This document shows, piece after piece, positions 8,290 through 17,051 of a DNA stretch of 64,000 bases. Source of the stretch: Listeria welshimeri serovar 6b str. SLCC5334 (GTDB lineage Bacteria; Bacillota; Bacilli; Lactobacillales; Listeriaceae). The stretch covers positions 620,001 through 684,000 of the forward strand of contig NC_008555.1 of NCBI RefSeq assembly GCF_000060285.1. Direction: 5' to 3'. Positions within the stretch are counted from its first letter, which is position 1; each line of letters begins with the position of its first letter. Both the position numbers and the translations under genes were made by a program. A model generated the notes under the pieces. That model saw nothing but the letters and a program-made list of their open reading frames with translations, had not been told where the DNA came from and made no database searches.

Positions 8290-8317
8290 AAAGACAATAG
8301 CTTATTGTCTTTTTTTA
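8290..8317 (+). terminator. Rho-independent terminator
   Basis: AAAGACAATA, 3-base loop, TATTGTCTTT and a T run, directly after the DUF1398 gene. Confidence 0.88.
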
Positions 8318-8379
8318 GTACTTTTTATAACAGCGAAATATGTTAAGCTGATAAAGGGAAAAGAAGAGAGGGAAGAAAG

Positions 8380-9120
8380 ATGGATATCATAACATACTTT
8401 CTGATTGCACTGAGTACAAGTGTAGTTGGAAGTTTCCTAGGCATTGGCGGCGGAGTAATTCTTTTGCCGATTCTGTTATTAATGGGTATTTCTCAAGGAA
8501 CAGCAGCTTTTAGTTCTGCCCTGACTGTTTTTACAATGGCAATTTTTACCTGTAGTATTTATTATAAACGGAAACAAGGGAATGTAGTGTTAGCACTAAA
8601 AATAGCTGTAACTAGTATTCCAACTACTTTTCTTGGGGCAATGGTTAACCAAATGTTGCCAGAATCGGTTTATCGTTTTATGTATGGGGCGTTAATAGTT
8701 ACTTTATTGTTATTAATGTTTTGGAAGAAAAAGCGTAATAACGAAAAACCTCATTTTTTAAGTAAATATCGAATTATGCCTTATTTATTTGGAGTGATAA
8801 TTGGGTTTTTAGCTGGGTTATTTGGAATTGGGGGCGGTCCAATTGTTATACCAATTTTATTACTCATTTTCATGCTAAATCAAAAAACTGCATCTGCGAC
8901 ATCAAGTTATGTGACGCTACTTACTTCGATGGCGAGTATTGGCTCATACGCGATTATTGGCGGTAGTGATTTTTCGATTGGTATTTATATGATACCAGGA
9001 GCTATACTAGGAGCTCTAATTGGAACAAGATTAAATAAACTGTTGGATGAAAAATGGATTGCTATTCTTTTCAACATTTTACTTGTAGCCCTTTTTGCCT
9101 TAAATTTAATTAAAATTTAA
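8380..9120 (+). CDS. TauE/SafE (DUF81) family membrane permease
   Basis: 246 residues with about eight membrane helices in two related halves. Each half starts with the family's Gly-rich signature: FLGIGGGVILLPILLLMGIS (about 22-41) and LFGIGGGPIVIPILLLIFML (about 147-166). The family exports or imports small anions such as sulfite, sulfoacetate or taurine-derived products across the membrane. The substrate here is unknown. AAGAGAGGGAAG precedes the start. It is followed by a terminator, then two small genes. Confidence 0.88.
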   Translation: MDIITYFLIALSTSVVGSFLGIGGGVILLPILLLMGISQGTAAFSSALTVFTMAIFTCSIYYKRKQGNVVLALKIAVTSIPTTFLGAMVNQMLPESVYRFMYGALIVTLLLLMFWKKKRNNEKPHFLSKYRIMPYLFGVIIGFLAGLFGIGGGPIVIPILLLIFMLNQKTASATSSYVTLLTSMASIGSYAIIGGSDFSIGIYMIPGAILGALIGTRLNKLLDEKWIAILFNILLVALFALNLIKI

Positions 9121-9126
9121 CGATTT

Positions 9127-9154
9127 ACAAGCTGCAAAAATTAGCTTGTTTTTT
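9127..9154 (+). terminator. Rho-independent terminator
   Basis: ACAAGCT (9127-9133), 9-base loop, AGCTTGT (9143-9149) and T tract after the permease gene. Confidence 0.75.
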
Positions 9155-9200
9155 GTTGTGACGCAATTTTATGTTAAGCTTAGAGAGAGTAGGAGGGGTT

Positions 9201-9482
9201 ATGATGAAAAGGAACTGGCAAGACTTTGTTGCATTTTTACTAACAATCCTAACTGTAACTTGGATAATTTTAACTTGGGGATTACATATTTCAGACATTG
9301 TACCAGGAGGAGAAAAAGGCATTTTCTACAAAATAATTCCGCTTTTTTTAGGAATAGTTTCAACGATTAGTGTCTTTTTTGTCAAAGAAAAATTAGTGAA
9401 GTGGATTTTGCTTGGTTTTAATATTTTATTACTCATTTTAATTTATTTCGTATATCATATTGGGGAAATAGGGATGTTGTAA
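9201..9482 (+). CDS. Small membrane protein, three predicted helices
   Basis: About 92 residues starting MMKRNWQDF, almost entirely hydrophobic: helices near FVAFLLTILTVTWIILTWGL, YKIIPLFLGIVSTISVFFV and WILLGFNILLLILIYFVYHI. AGGAGGGG at 9191-9198 selects ATG 9201 or 9204 over an upstream ATG at 9171 that has no ribosome site. The next gene starts 15 bases after the stop, so they are probably cotranscribed. I do not recognise the family. Confidence 0.75.
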   Translation: MMKRNWQDFVAFLLTILTVTWIILTWGLHISDIVPGGEKGIFYKIIPLFLGIVSTISVFFVKEKLVKWILLGFNILLLILIYFVYHIGEIGML

Positions 9483-9497
9483 GCGGGGGTGGATAAG

Positions 9498-9767
9498 ATG
9501 GATAAGCCAACAGAAGCGGTAATCTATCAAATTTTATCTAAAACAGAAGAAAAAAATGCGACGATGGATCATTTGGTTTTTGAAATGATGCAATTTCCAG
9601 GAGCGCACGCATTTACGAAAAATGAATTGTTGTTTGGGGTTTACTGGTTAGAGACGTATCACTATATTTTTCGAAAAACAGAAAACCAAATTACAAGATA
9701 TGTTCGAACAGCAAAAGGGCACGAAAAATTAGCGGAGTTAGAAATTTTAAAAGTAGAAAGAAAATAA
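9498..9767 (+). CDS. Small conserved hypothetical protein
   Basis: 89 residues from ATG 9498, chosen because GGGGGTGG lies at 9485-9492; an in-frame GTG at 9489 is inside it. The protein is soluble and mostly helical (VIYQILSKTEEKNATMDHLV, then FTKNELLFGVYWLETYHYIF and a short basic C-terminus). The end (TRYVRTAKGHEKLAELEILK) resembles the wing and last helix of winged-helix regulators, but I cannot assign a family. It is likely cotranscribed with the preceding membrane protein. Confidence 0.65.
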   Translation: MDKPTEAVIYQILSKTEEKNATMDHLVFEMMQFPGAHAFTKNELLFGVYWLETYHYIFRKTENQITRYVRTAKGHEKLAELEILKVERK

Positions 9768-9812
9768 AACGGTGTGAAATCCTTAAAATAAAGGAATTCA
9801 CGCCGTTTTTTA
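9766..9812. terminator. Bidirectional terminator
   Basis: Imperfect inverted repeat AAAACGGTGTGAA...TTCACGCCGTTTT with inner arms CCTT/AAGG and T/A tails. It separates the converging genes at 9767 and 9810. Confidence 0.85.
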
Positions 9813-10271
9813 TAGATATTTTGCCATTGTGATATCAGTGCTTTCGAAGCCTACTTTGTTGTATAAACCTAACGCTGTTTTATTGTGAGCGAAAACATGG
9901 AGCTCGATTTTATTAATTTTCATTTCTTTGGCTAGTATATCTAAAGCTTCTAGAGTTTTCGTACCGAAGCCTTTGCCGCGAAATGCTTCAAAAATCACAA
10001 AATCATAAATAAAGGCATTTTTTCCTGTTTGTTTTTCGTCAACATGGAACCAGAGATAACCGATTTTTTGATCATTAAAAATGCTGTAAAGATACTCATT
10101 TGGGGTAGTAATCCCATCATAAAGTAATTTATTGAAGGAATTTTTGGAGTTTGCTAAAGCTTCTTCCGCTGCCCATGTGCCTGCTTCGACTTTGTCTTTG
10201 GCGTAATCTATAATTGCTACTGACAAAAAATCTTCTAAATCAGCATTTGTCATTTTTTGTAAATGTAGGAT
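9810..10271 (-). CDS. GNAT-family N-acetyltransferase with a non-standard start
   Basis: About 153 residues of GNAT fold: the acetyl-CoA motif FEAFRGKGFGTKTLEALDIL and the C-terminal HVFAHNKTALGLYNKVGFES are clear. A perfect AAAGGAGG site is followed after 7 bases by ATC at 10269-10271, which would give (M)LHLQKMTNADLEDFL, the expected first strand of the fold. The first in-frame ATG is six codons later, at 10253, 25 bases from the ribosome site. Either ATC initiates or the start has been lost by mutation. It follows the SGNH hydrolase gene within an operon. Substrate unknown. Confidence 0.82.
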   Translation of the reverse strand: MLHLQKMTNADLEDFLSVAIIDYAKDKVEAGTWAAEEALANSKNSFNKLLYDGITTPNEYLYSIFNDQKIGYLWFHVDEKQTGKNAFIYDFVIFEAFRGKGFGTKTLEALDILAKEMKINKIELHVFAHNKTALGLYNKVGFESTDITMAKYL

Positions 10272-10297
10272 ATGATTTCCTCCTTTTTGGGTTATGT

Positions 10298-10993
10298 TTA
10301 GTGGAAACTTGCGTATTGAATAAATTTGCGTGACATTTGGATATGTCCAGCTTCGTTTGGATGAATGCCATCTGCACATAGCAAATTTTCATAATGAAAT
10401 TCGGAAAGGAAACTGTCGCGAATATCGATAATATGACTACCTGTTTCCGTAGCGATTCGCGAAATAGTATTGCTATACCTTTCTTGCCAGCGATAAATCA
10501 TTTGTACATCGCCCCCTAAAAAGTGTAGAATTCGCTCTTTGCTCAGCCCATCTCGTGTAATGAAATCAAAATAACGTTTCGCATGAAGGGGAGGTAATGT
10601 CATTAAAATTGGCTTAATATCTAATTTTTTTAATCGAGCAATCATTTCAAGTAGTTGTGTTTCAAAAATATCAAGTGGTGTGCTAGGAATGTGTTCAGCT
10701 GTCGGGTTTTCAGATACTTCCGTCCAGTTAAAATCACAATCATTTCCGCCAAATTCAATGATGGCGATATCATTTGTTGCATCTTTTGCTAAGTCTTTTG
10801 TTAGAATTTCATGACCTTTTGTTATCGTACGACCCATTGTGGAATGATTTTGAAAAGTCAGGCCAAGTTTTTCAGATGCACGTTTAATGCAGTTGTTTTT
10901 AAGCAAAGTATAACGATTTTTCTCTGGATTGAAAAGAACGCCTTTCATAATACTATCGCCCCAAACACCAACTGACTGAATGGTTTTCTTCAT
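10298..10993 (-). CDS. SGNH/GDSL-type hydrolase
   Basis: 231 residues, no signal peptide. All SGNH blocks are visible: block I VGVWGDSIMKG (Ser about 14, GDS), block II Gly near STMGRTITKG, block III FGGNDCDF (about 81), and block V CADGIHPNEAGH (Asp/His of the triad near the C-terminus). Such enzymes are cytosolic esterases or lipases, or carbohydrate deacetylases; the substrate is unknown. The start follows GGAGTG. It is the first gene of a minus-strand pair with the GNAT enzyme. Confidence 0.9.
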   Translation of the reverse strand: MKKTIQSVGVWGDSIMKGVLFNPEKNRYTLLKNNCIKRASEKLGLTFQNHSTMGRTITKGHEILTKDLAKDATNDIAIIEFGGNDCDFNWTEVSENPTAEHIPSTPLDIFETQLLEMIARLKKLDIKPILMTLPPLHAKRYFDFITRDGLSKERILHFLGGDVQMIYRWQERYSNTISRIATETGSHIIDIRDSFLSEFHYENLLCADGIHPNEAGHIQMSRKFIQYASFH

Positions 10994-11023
10994 AAATCAT
11001 CACTCCTTTCATTAATCATACCA

Positions 11024-11089
11024 CAAAAAAAGCGAAAGACGGGATTTGTTCCCCGAGAAAAAGGAGCAAAACCCTGTCTTTTGCTTTTT
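11024..11089. terminator. Long bidirectional terminator-type hairpin
   Basis: AAAAAAAGCGAAAGACGGG pairs imperfectly with CCCTGTCTTTTGCTTTTT, with inner arms TTTGTTCC and GGAGCAAA. It lies between the YkoS-like gene (minus) and the promoter side of the SGNH gene and should terminate the former. Confidence 0.8.
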
Positions 11090-12767
11090 AATTTTTTACT
11101 TTGTATAAATAGATTTTCCAATAAGATTCTTTATTATTAAAGGCTTTTTCATATTTTAAGCCAACTTCAGATGCATTATCAATTGGTACTGCAGATAATA
11201 GATACTCGCCGCCAACTGCTTTAAAAGCTTCCGAATTAAAATCTAGCTGTTTAATATGTTTTTTGGAGTCTTTTCCGAAGTCATAGTTTTTCCCTAATTC
11301 AGCAGAAAATAAATAACAACGATTTCCCCAATTATCGTAATAATCTTTTAAAACTGGACTCTTATCTAATTCACCAGCAATAATTTTTCTGAAAGCTTTT
11401 TTATAAGCAAGTGGATAGGAATTAACATAGCCATCGACAGTATAAAAACCATTTTCTTGAGAAACGGACGGATGTAGTCCAATGCTACCAACGCGATAAC
11501 TAGACTGCGGTTTACCGATATAATTTTTAATTTCTTCCATTTGTTCTGTAGCATAGAACTGATTAATGCTTGGTGACCCGTTCCCCGTACGATAATAAAT
11601 CTCGGAATTATTAGAGAAAACGACGACCAGTTGGAGCACAATTGCTAGATAAGCTAATTTTTTCCACCAATTTCCTTTTTTGATTAAATATACGATTGCA
11701 AGTGCAAATAAACCATAGAACAAAAACGGCTGTAAAAAATGGAATCGTGAAAAATTAAAGGTCCGCATAATTTCCACATGTTCCTTCACTATATTCCAGC
11801 CATCAAACCACCAAAAACCATACCAAAATGATAAAAATAAATTAAAGCCAAACAACCATAAAAATAGTTTTTCTTTAGCCCATTCTTTTTTTAGGATGAT
11901 TAGAATAAGTACTAGAAGTAATATTGGTAAAATCACGTATCCCGCAAGCGCCTGATCATGAGTATGTCCATTTACAAAGTTTTTTAAGCTGAGTTTAATT
12001 GAACTATAGAAGGACAAATGATGTAGCCCAAATTCACTTCTAGAATCCGGTTCTGGGTGAAGGAACATAGCGTAAATAAATCGATAATTTACGAGCATAT
12101 AAAGCAAACCCATATAAATCATACTTAATAAAAATCGAATATTTACTTGTTTTTTCTTGAAAACATCATACAACCAAATACATCCAACCATTACCAAAAA
12201 GAAGCAAAACCCTAATATTAAACTAGAATAAAACGGAAGCAGTGTTAGTATGACTACATTCCAGGTACGCCGCTTATGATTCCTAATGTTCAAAAATGCC
12301 CATAAAGCAAGGGGCATACCAAGCGTACTAAGCATGCCTGATGGCCAAAATGGTGTCAGCGCAAAAGCTAAGGAAATAAAATAAAGTGGCACATGATATT
12401 TTTTATCTTTAATAAGATAATCTCTTGCCCATAAAAATAATCCTAAAAATGCAAATACGCGAGTAATCAATTGGCTCATTGCAAAGGCTAAAGGTGTACT
12501 AAAAATAATATATAGCCAGTCAATTCCAACAAACTCCGAATCAAAAGAATCACGCGGGACACTATCATTCATTATTTGATCGATATTGGCTGTACCGACT
12601 TTTGCGGTGTAATCGCCGCTATCCAAAACCATTTTGTACCAAGTCACATTGGAATCTAAATTATCATGGATTCTCACATGACTATTCCCGCCAAGAATAA
12701 ACAATGGAGCGACATAAATTACCAATAATAATACTGCCATAATCAGCCACTTATGCTTTTTCCACAT
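11088..12767 (-). CDS. Polytopic membrane protein, DUF6044 / YkoS-like
   Basis: 559 residues with an N-terminal helix, then an extracellular loop (HVRIHDNLDSNVTWYKMVLD), about eleven more helices up to residue ~400, and a C-terminal soluble domain with no lipobox. The arrangement resembles GT-C glycosyltransferases or YfhO-type proteins, and I match it to DUF6044 with Bacillus subtilis YkoS as relative. An Asp-rich first loop is typical of GT-C enzymes using polyprenyl-phosphate sugars. A role in surface glycosylation is inferred only. AGGAGG precedes the start. It is monocistronic. Confidence 0.75.
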   Translation of the reverse strand: MWKKHKWLIMAVLLLVIYVAPLFILGGNSHVRIHDNLDSNVTWYKMVLDSGDYTAKVGTANIDQIMNDSVPRDSFDSEFVGIDWLYIIFSTPLAFAMSQLITRVFAFLGLFLWARDYLIKDKKYHVPLYFISLAFALTPFWPSGMLSTLGMPLALWAFLNIRNHKRRTWNVVILTLLPFYSSLILGFCFFLVMVGCIWLYDVFKKKQVNIRFLLSMIYMGLLYMLVNYRFIYAMFLHPEPDSRSEFGLHHLSFYSSIKLSLKNFVNGHTHDQALAGYVILPILLLVLILIILKKEWAKEKLFLWLFGFNLFLSFWYGFWWFDGWNIVKEHVEIMRTFNFSRFHFLQPFLFYGLFALAIVYLIKKGNWWKKLAYLAIVLQLVVVFSNNSEIYYRTGNGSPSINQFYATEQMEEIKNYIGKPQSSYRVGSIGLHPSVSQENGFYTVDGYVNSYPLAYKKAFRKIIAGELDKSPVLKDYYDNWGNRCYLFSAELGKNYDFGKDSKKHIKQLDFNSEAFKAVGGEYLLSAVPIDNASEVGLKYEKAFNNKESYWKIYLYKVKN

Positions 12768-12779
12768 ATTTCTCCTCCT

Positions 12780-13151
12780 TTATTTTCTCTACTATGTATG
12801 TACCCGAGAAAACTATTTTCAATTATACCAAAAATAACGTGTCTTTTTCATCCGCCAAATTAATTTATATCCTTTTATTTGAAAGGTATGACTAAACCGC
12901 CACATTAAATCACTTATAAAAATAATAGCTTTAATATAAAACAAGTGAATAGTTCTTTTTACCAGACGTTATAATAAAACAGTGAACTATTTAACATTTT
13001 TAGTTCGATTTTTAGAAAGGAAAATCATTAGACTTGTAGTTTTTGTAAAAATTTATTTCGTATTATGTAAATTGTGGAAGTGCTTACACGGCGGTAACAT
13101 GGAGTTAGGAGCAAGCCTTCTAAATCATTTTATCGCAACTAGTATAAAGAG
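12780..13151. promoter_or_regulatory. Intergenic control region of the PTS operon
   Basis: About 370 bases without a gene between the divergent YkoS-like gene and the PRD regulator. It contains a TATAAT at 12970-12975 flanked by the 8-bp inverted arms AATAGTTC (12948-12955) and GAACTATT (12984-12991), and a cre-like site at 13075-13088. I see no further coding potential. Confidence 0.6.
13075..13088 (+). promoter_or_regulatory. cre-like site (CcpA)
   Basis: TGGAAGTGCTTACA agrees with the catabolite-response consensus TGWAANCGNTNWCA at all but two constrained positions. It lies about 85 bases before the PRD regulator of a sugar PTS operon, where carbon catabolite repression is expected. Confidence 0.5.
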
Positions 13152-13160
13152 GTGATAGAG

Positions 13161-15191
13161 ATGTTAAGTGGCAGAATGATATTAATCATCAAGTATTTAG
13201 AAGGCAGAAGTGAATCAAGTATTCGTGATATTAGTAAAAAGCTCGAAATATCTGAGCGAAAAGTAAGGTATGATATCGACAATATTAATGATGCACTTAC
13301 GCTTAATCAATTAGAACCAATTCTGAAGGAGGGAAAAGGGAGATTAGTTATACCAGCTGATTTGGCCAAATTAGCGCTAGAGGAAAAAGAAGCTTATATT
13401 TTTGCTCCACAAGAAAGAATCAATATTTTGAAGTATTTGCTATTTTTTAATATTAAAAAGGTGAACTTGGAACATTTAAGTAAGTGGATGTATGTTTCGC
13501 GAACCACGATAAAAAAAGACTTATTGCTGATTGAAGATCATTTACAAAAGTCGAATCTCCAATTGGTTTATAAACAAGGCTATAGATTAACTGGTAATGA
13601 AAACGCTCTCTTGAATGAGCGTGTCCGGATTTCGCGTGATTATATTGATTTTATCCAAAATGAAGACACAGAAACAAACTTTTATAAGAAATGTATGTTA
13701 AGTGAAATGAAAGTGTCGCTTAAAAATATTGATATGAATGGCGTGAATAAGTGGTCTAAGCAACTTTTGAAACAAATGGGTTGGATTTTAAATGATGAAT
13801 CGTATTACTGGTATTTAGCGAATATTTTAGTCTTTTGTTGGTATATAAAAAACGATGTAGCTAATCCACTCAAAGACGCAAAGCTTGTACTGCCGATTTT
13901 TAATTCTCAGTTAATTCAAGGTATAGAAGTGATTTTGGATTATGAGCTTAGTCAGGAACAATTAAATATTCTAGTTGGATTCGTTTTCTTCACGAATAAG
14001 TATGCAAGCTTGAATGAAGAAATGGACTTGATTACAACAGAAACCTTAGTAAATTCATTGATTAATTCCATGAGCGAAGAACTTAATTTACCTTTTTTAG
14101 AAGATGCGATTTTGTATAAAGGATTACTCAACCATGTTGCGCCGCTTATAGAGCGAGTGAGAGGGAATGTGCAGATTTATGAAGATACCTTTGATGTTAT
14201 TCCAACAGAATTTCTCTATATTTTACAAGCAACAAGCAAGGTGGTTAAAACTATTCCGTTACTGGAAAGTGTCGAAAATGAGAGCGAAATATCTTTGTTG
14301 GCGATTCATTTTTTAGCGAGTATCCAGCGTAATCAGCGTGAGGAGAAATTGCATATACTGCTTGTTTGTGGTCTAGGATACGGGGCAATTGCAATGATGA
14401 AAGATACGTTAAACAGCGAGTATCAAATCGCTTTTGTTGCAACTATTCCTGAATATATGTTAAAAGATTTCACTGCTTGGGAAGAAGTTGATTTAGTCAT
14501 TACAACAGCGAAAGTGACGATACCTTTACCAAAGCCAACTGTCAAAGTAAGTCCCGTTTTAAAAGAATGTGATTTAGTGGAGTTGGAGAAGCAAGGTTTA
14601 AAAAAGAAGAATATTTTGACAAGTTATTTTGCGATTAATAAACGACTCAGCTTTCTTGACAGTGCCGTAAAGCAACAAGTGGTTAGTATTATTAAAGAAG
14701 AGCTTGGTTATGGGCATGTTAGTATTCCGAATCGAAAGTTAGGACTCAGTGATTTAATTGGAACTGACGCAATTCAGATTACAGCAGAGCATTTAACATG
14801 GCAAGACGCGATTCAGCAGGCAACGAAGCTACTATCTGATAATCATTTCGTTCTCCCGGCATATGCAGAGAATATCAAACAAATTCAAGAAGAGTTAGGT
14901 TTCTATTCAGTGAAAGATGAGGAGTTCGCTCTATTTCACGGCAATGATAGTAATTTGGTTCAAATGAATAGCATGGCACTTTTAATTAACAAACAGCCGG
15001 TTATATTTGGAGAGAAGCAAGCCAAAGTCATTTTTATTCTCGCCAGTAAAGATAAAAAAGAGCAAATTCCAGCAATTATCACATTAACTAAAATGACCTA
15101 TCAAACAGATTTTATTTCCAAATTAGAACAAGCAAAAAATCCAATTGATGCTGATAGAATTATAAAAAAATATGAAGAGGAGGTTAGATGA
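13161..15191 (+). CDS. PRD-containing transcriptional activator (MtlR/BglG type) of the PTS operon
   Basis: 677 residues. In order: an HTH_11 domain (ISKKLEISERKVRYDIDNIN, about 24-43), a second winged helix (LSKWMYVSRTTIKKDLLLIE, about 105-124), two PRD segments (conserved His in LLNHVAPLIERVRGN and LLAIHFLASIQRN), an EIIB-like domain with Cys in LHILLVCGLGYG (about 405), and an EIIA-like tail (about 530-677). Such proteins are phosphorylated by HPr and PTS EIIB and activate their sugar operon. ATG 13161 is preceded by AAAGAGGTG; an in-frame GTG at 13152 lies in that site. The IIA gene follows immediately, so the regulator is first in its own operon. Confidence 0.92.
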   Translation: MLSGRMILIIKYLEGRSESSIRDISKKLEISERKVRYDIDNINDALTLNQLEPILKEGKGRLVIPADLAKLALEEKEAYIFAPQERINILKYLLFFNIKKVNLEHLSKWMYVSRTTIKKDLLLIEDHLQKSNLQLVYKQGYRLTGNENALLNERVRISRDYIDFIQNEDTETNFYKKCMLSEMKVSLKNIDMNGVNKWSKQLLKQMGWILNDESYYWYLANILVFCWYIKNDVANPLKDAKLVLPIFNSQLIQGIEVILDYELSQEQLNILVGFVFFTNKYASLNEEMDLITTETLVNSLINSMSEELNLPFLEDAILYKGLLNHVAPLIERVRGNVQIYEDTFDVIPTEFLYILQATSKVVKTIPLLESVENESEISLLAIHFLASIQRNQREEKLHILLVCGLGYGAIAMMKDTLNSEYQIAFVATIPEYMLKDFTAWEEVDLVITTAKVTIPLPKPTVKVSPVLKECDLVELEKQGLKKKNILTSYFAINKRLSFLDSAVKQQVVSIIKEELGYGHVSIPNRKLGLSDLIGTDAIQITAEHLTWQDAIQQATKLLSDNHFVLPAYAENIKQIQEELGFYSVKDEEFALFHGNDSNLVQMNSMALLINKQPVIFGEKQAKVIFILASKDKKEQIPAIITLTKMTYQTDFISKLEQAKNPIDADRIIKKYEEEVR

Positions 15192-15192
15192 T

Positions 15193-15645
15193 ATGGGCGT
15201 GAAAATCGACTTCTTGTCTATTTCAAACATGGATTTAAATACTAAAGAAGAGGCGATTCTACAATTAGTTAATGTGTTAGAAAAAGCTGATTATTTGGCA
15301 GATAAATCCCTTTTTGAACAAGCTATATTAGAACGCGAAAGAACGTTATCCACATATATTGGGCACGAAATCGGCTTGCCTCATGCCCAAAGTAGTGGCG
15401 TAAAAGAACCCTGTGTCGTTGTTGGGAAATTAAGCAAACCAGTAAAGTGGACCACAGAGAATGAATATGTTCAAATTGTGTTTTTAATTGCTGTACCAGA
15501 AGATAACCAAAATAATTTACATTTAAAAGTACTGTCGAACCTTGCAAGATTATTAATGCATGAAGATTTCCGAATGAAATTAAGTGAGTTAGACGACACT
15601 GCAACAGTGGCACTATTAAACAAAAGTGTGAAGGAGGATAACTAA
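15193..15645 (+). CDS. PTS EIIA component, fructose/mannitol type
   Basis: 150 residues of the PTS_EIIA type 2 fold. The phosphorylation site is His64 in IGHEIGLPHAQS. It accepts phosphate from HPr and passes it to the IIB protein encoded two genes downstream. The start is ATG 15193, two bases after the regulator stop, with GAGGAGG inside the regulator's end; an upstream in-frame ATG at 15172 overlaps the regulator. Its stop is directly followed by the IIC start. Confidence 0.92.
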   Translation: MGVKIDFLSISNMDLNTKEEAILQLVNVLEKADYLADKSLFEQAILERERTLSTYIGHEIGLPHAQSSGVKEPCVVVGKLSKPVKWTTENEYVQIVFLIAVPEDNQNNLHLKVLSNLARLLMHEDFRMKLSELDDTATVALLNKSVKEDN

Positions 15646-16707
15646 ATGAGAACACTTAAGTTTTTGCAAAAGCATTTGATGACAGCCACTTCTTATATGA
15701 TTCCATTTGTGGTAGCTGGAGGGATTTTATTTGCACTATCTGTTATGTTGAGCGGACAAGCCGCAGTACCTGACGCGGGGTGGTTAGCAAAATTAAACCA
15801 AATTGGTGCAGCTGGTCTCGCCCTTTTTATTCCGATTCTTGGTGGTTACATAGCATTTAGTATGGCGGATAAGCCAGGTCTTGCACCTGGGATGATTGGC
15901 GCATATTTAGCAAACGAAATTGGTGCTGGATTTATCGGTGGGATTATCGCTGGTTTCTTAGCTGGTTTTGTCGTAATTCAATTAAAGAAAATTAAATTAG
16001 CTCCATCTATGAGAACACTCGGATCAATTTTTATTTATCCATTACTTGGGACTTTAATTACAGGTGGAATTATCGTCTTCCTCATTGGAGAACCAATCTC
16101 AGGTTTTATGGACTGGATGACAAATGCACTAAATAGTTTATCTGGCGCTGCAAAAGTTCCACTAGGGGCACTTCTTGGTGCAATGATTTCGTTTGATATG
16201 GGTGGCCCTGTAAATAAAGTAGCAGCGACATTTGCGCAAACTCAAGTGGACACACTCCCTTATTTAATGGGTGGGGTTGGAGTAGCGATTTGTGTACCAC
16301 CAATAGGACTTGGAGTAGCAACTCTTCTGTTTCCTAAAAAATTTACTCGTGTGGAAAAAGATTCTGGAATTGCGGCACTTTTGATGGGAAGCGTTGGTAT
16401 CACGGAAGGAGCCATTCCTTTTGCAACAGCTGATCCATTACGAGTTATCCCTTCGATTATGGTTGGTTCGATTGTAGGTAACGTTTCGGCTTTCTTATTC
16501 GGTTGTTTAAACCATGCGCCTTGGGGTGGATTAATCGTTTTACCTGTGGTCGATAACCGAATTGGCTATGTTGCTTCTATTGCGCTTGGAGCTGTTGTGA
16601 CGGCAATTATGCTCCGGATTTTGAAGAAAGATGCCACAGAGCTTGACGAGGCACTGGAAGAAGGGCAAGACATCGATGATTTAGATATTAATTTTGAAGA
16701 TATTTAG
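15646..16707 (+). CDS. PTS EIIC component, fructose family
   Basis: 353 residues with eight or more membrane helices, starting LKFLQKHLMTATSYMIPFVV, the usual opening of fructose-type IIC. It has the conserved FDMGGPVNKVA segment (about 184-194) and GITEGAIPFA (about 250-259). It translocates the sugar while IIB phosphorylates it. The ATG abuts the IIA stop, with AAGGAGGA before it, so translation is coupled. The acidic C-terminal tail is about 25 residues. Exact sugar unknown; the neighbouring GatZ-like gene points to a ketohexose or hexitol route. Confidence 0.92.
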   Translation: MRTLKFLQKHLMTATSYMIPFVVAGGILFALSVMLSGQAAVPDAGWLAKLNQIGAAGLALFIPILGGYIAFSMADKPGLAPGMIGAYLANEIGAGFIGGIIAGFLAGFVVIQLKKIKLAPSMRTLGSIFIYPLLGTLITGGIIVFLIGEPISGFMDWMTNALNSLSGAAKVPLGALLGAMISFDMGGPVNKVAATFAQTQVDTLPYLMGGVGVAICVPPIGLGVATLLFPKKFTRVEKDSGIAALLMGSVGITEGAIPFATADPLRVIPSIMVGSIVGNVSAFLFGCLNHAPWGGLIVLPVVDNRIGYVASIALGAVVTAIMLRILKKDATELDEALEEGQDIDDLDINFEDI

Positions 16708-16721
16708 AAAGGATGATAATA

Positions 16722-17030
16722 ATGAAAATTGTAGCAGTAACTTCCTGCCCAAGCGGTGTGGCGCATACGTATATGTCGGCAGAATCACTTGAACTCTCCG
16801 CTAAAAAAATGGGTGTCACGATTAAAGTAGAAACGCAAGGCTCCTCTGGCATCGAAAATAAATTAACTGTTAAAGAAATCGAAGAAGCGGATTGCGTCAT
16901 TATCACAAATGATGTCGAAATAAGAGAAAGCCAACGATTTAAAGGAAAAAAAGTGGTTAAAATGAGCGTTTCAGAAATCATAAAAAAATCAGATACGTTA
17001 ATTAAAAAATTACAAACAATGTTCGAATAA
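16722..17030 (+). CDS. PTS EIIB component, fructose type
   Basis: 102 residues from ATG 16722 (AAAGGA at 16708-16713; an in-frame ATG at 16713 overlaps the site). The active Cys9 is in VTSCPSGVAHTYM, the signature of fructose-specific IIB. It receives phosphate from His64 of the IIA protein and phosphorylates the sugar bound to IIC. It is fully separate from IIC, unlike the fused FruA arrangement. Confidence 0.92.
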   Translation: MKIVAVTSCPSGVAHTYMSAESLELSAKKMGVTIKVETQGSSGIENKLTVKEIEEADCVIITNDVEIRESQRFKGKKVVKMSVSEIIKKSDTLIKKLQTMFE

Positions 17031-17051
17031 AATTTTAGGAGGAATAATTAA

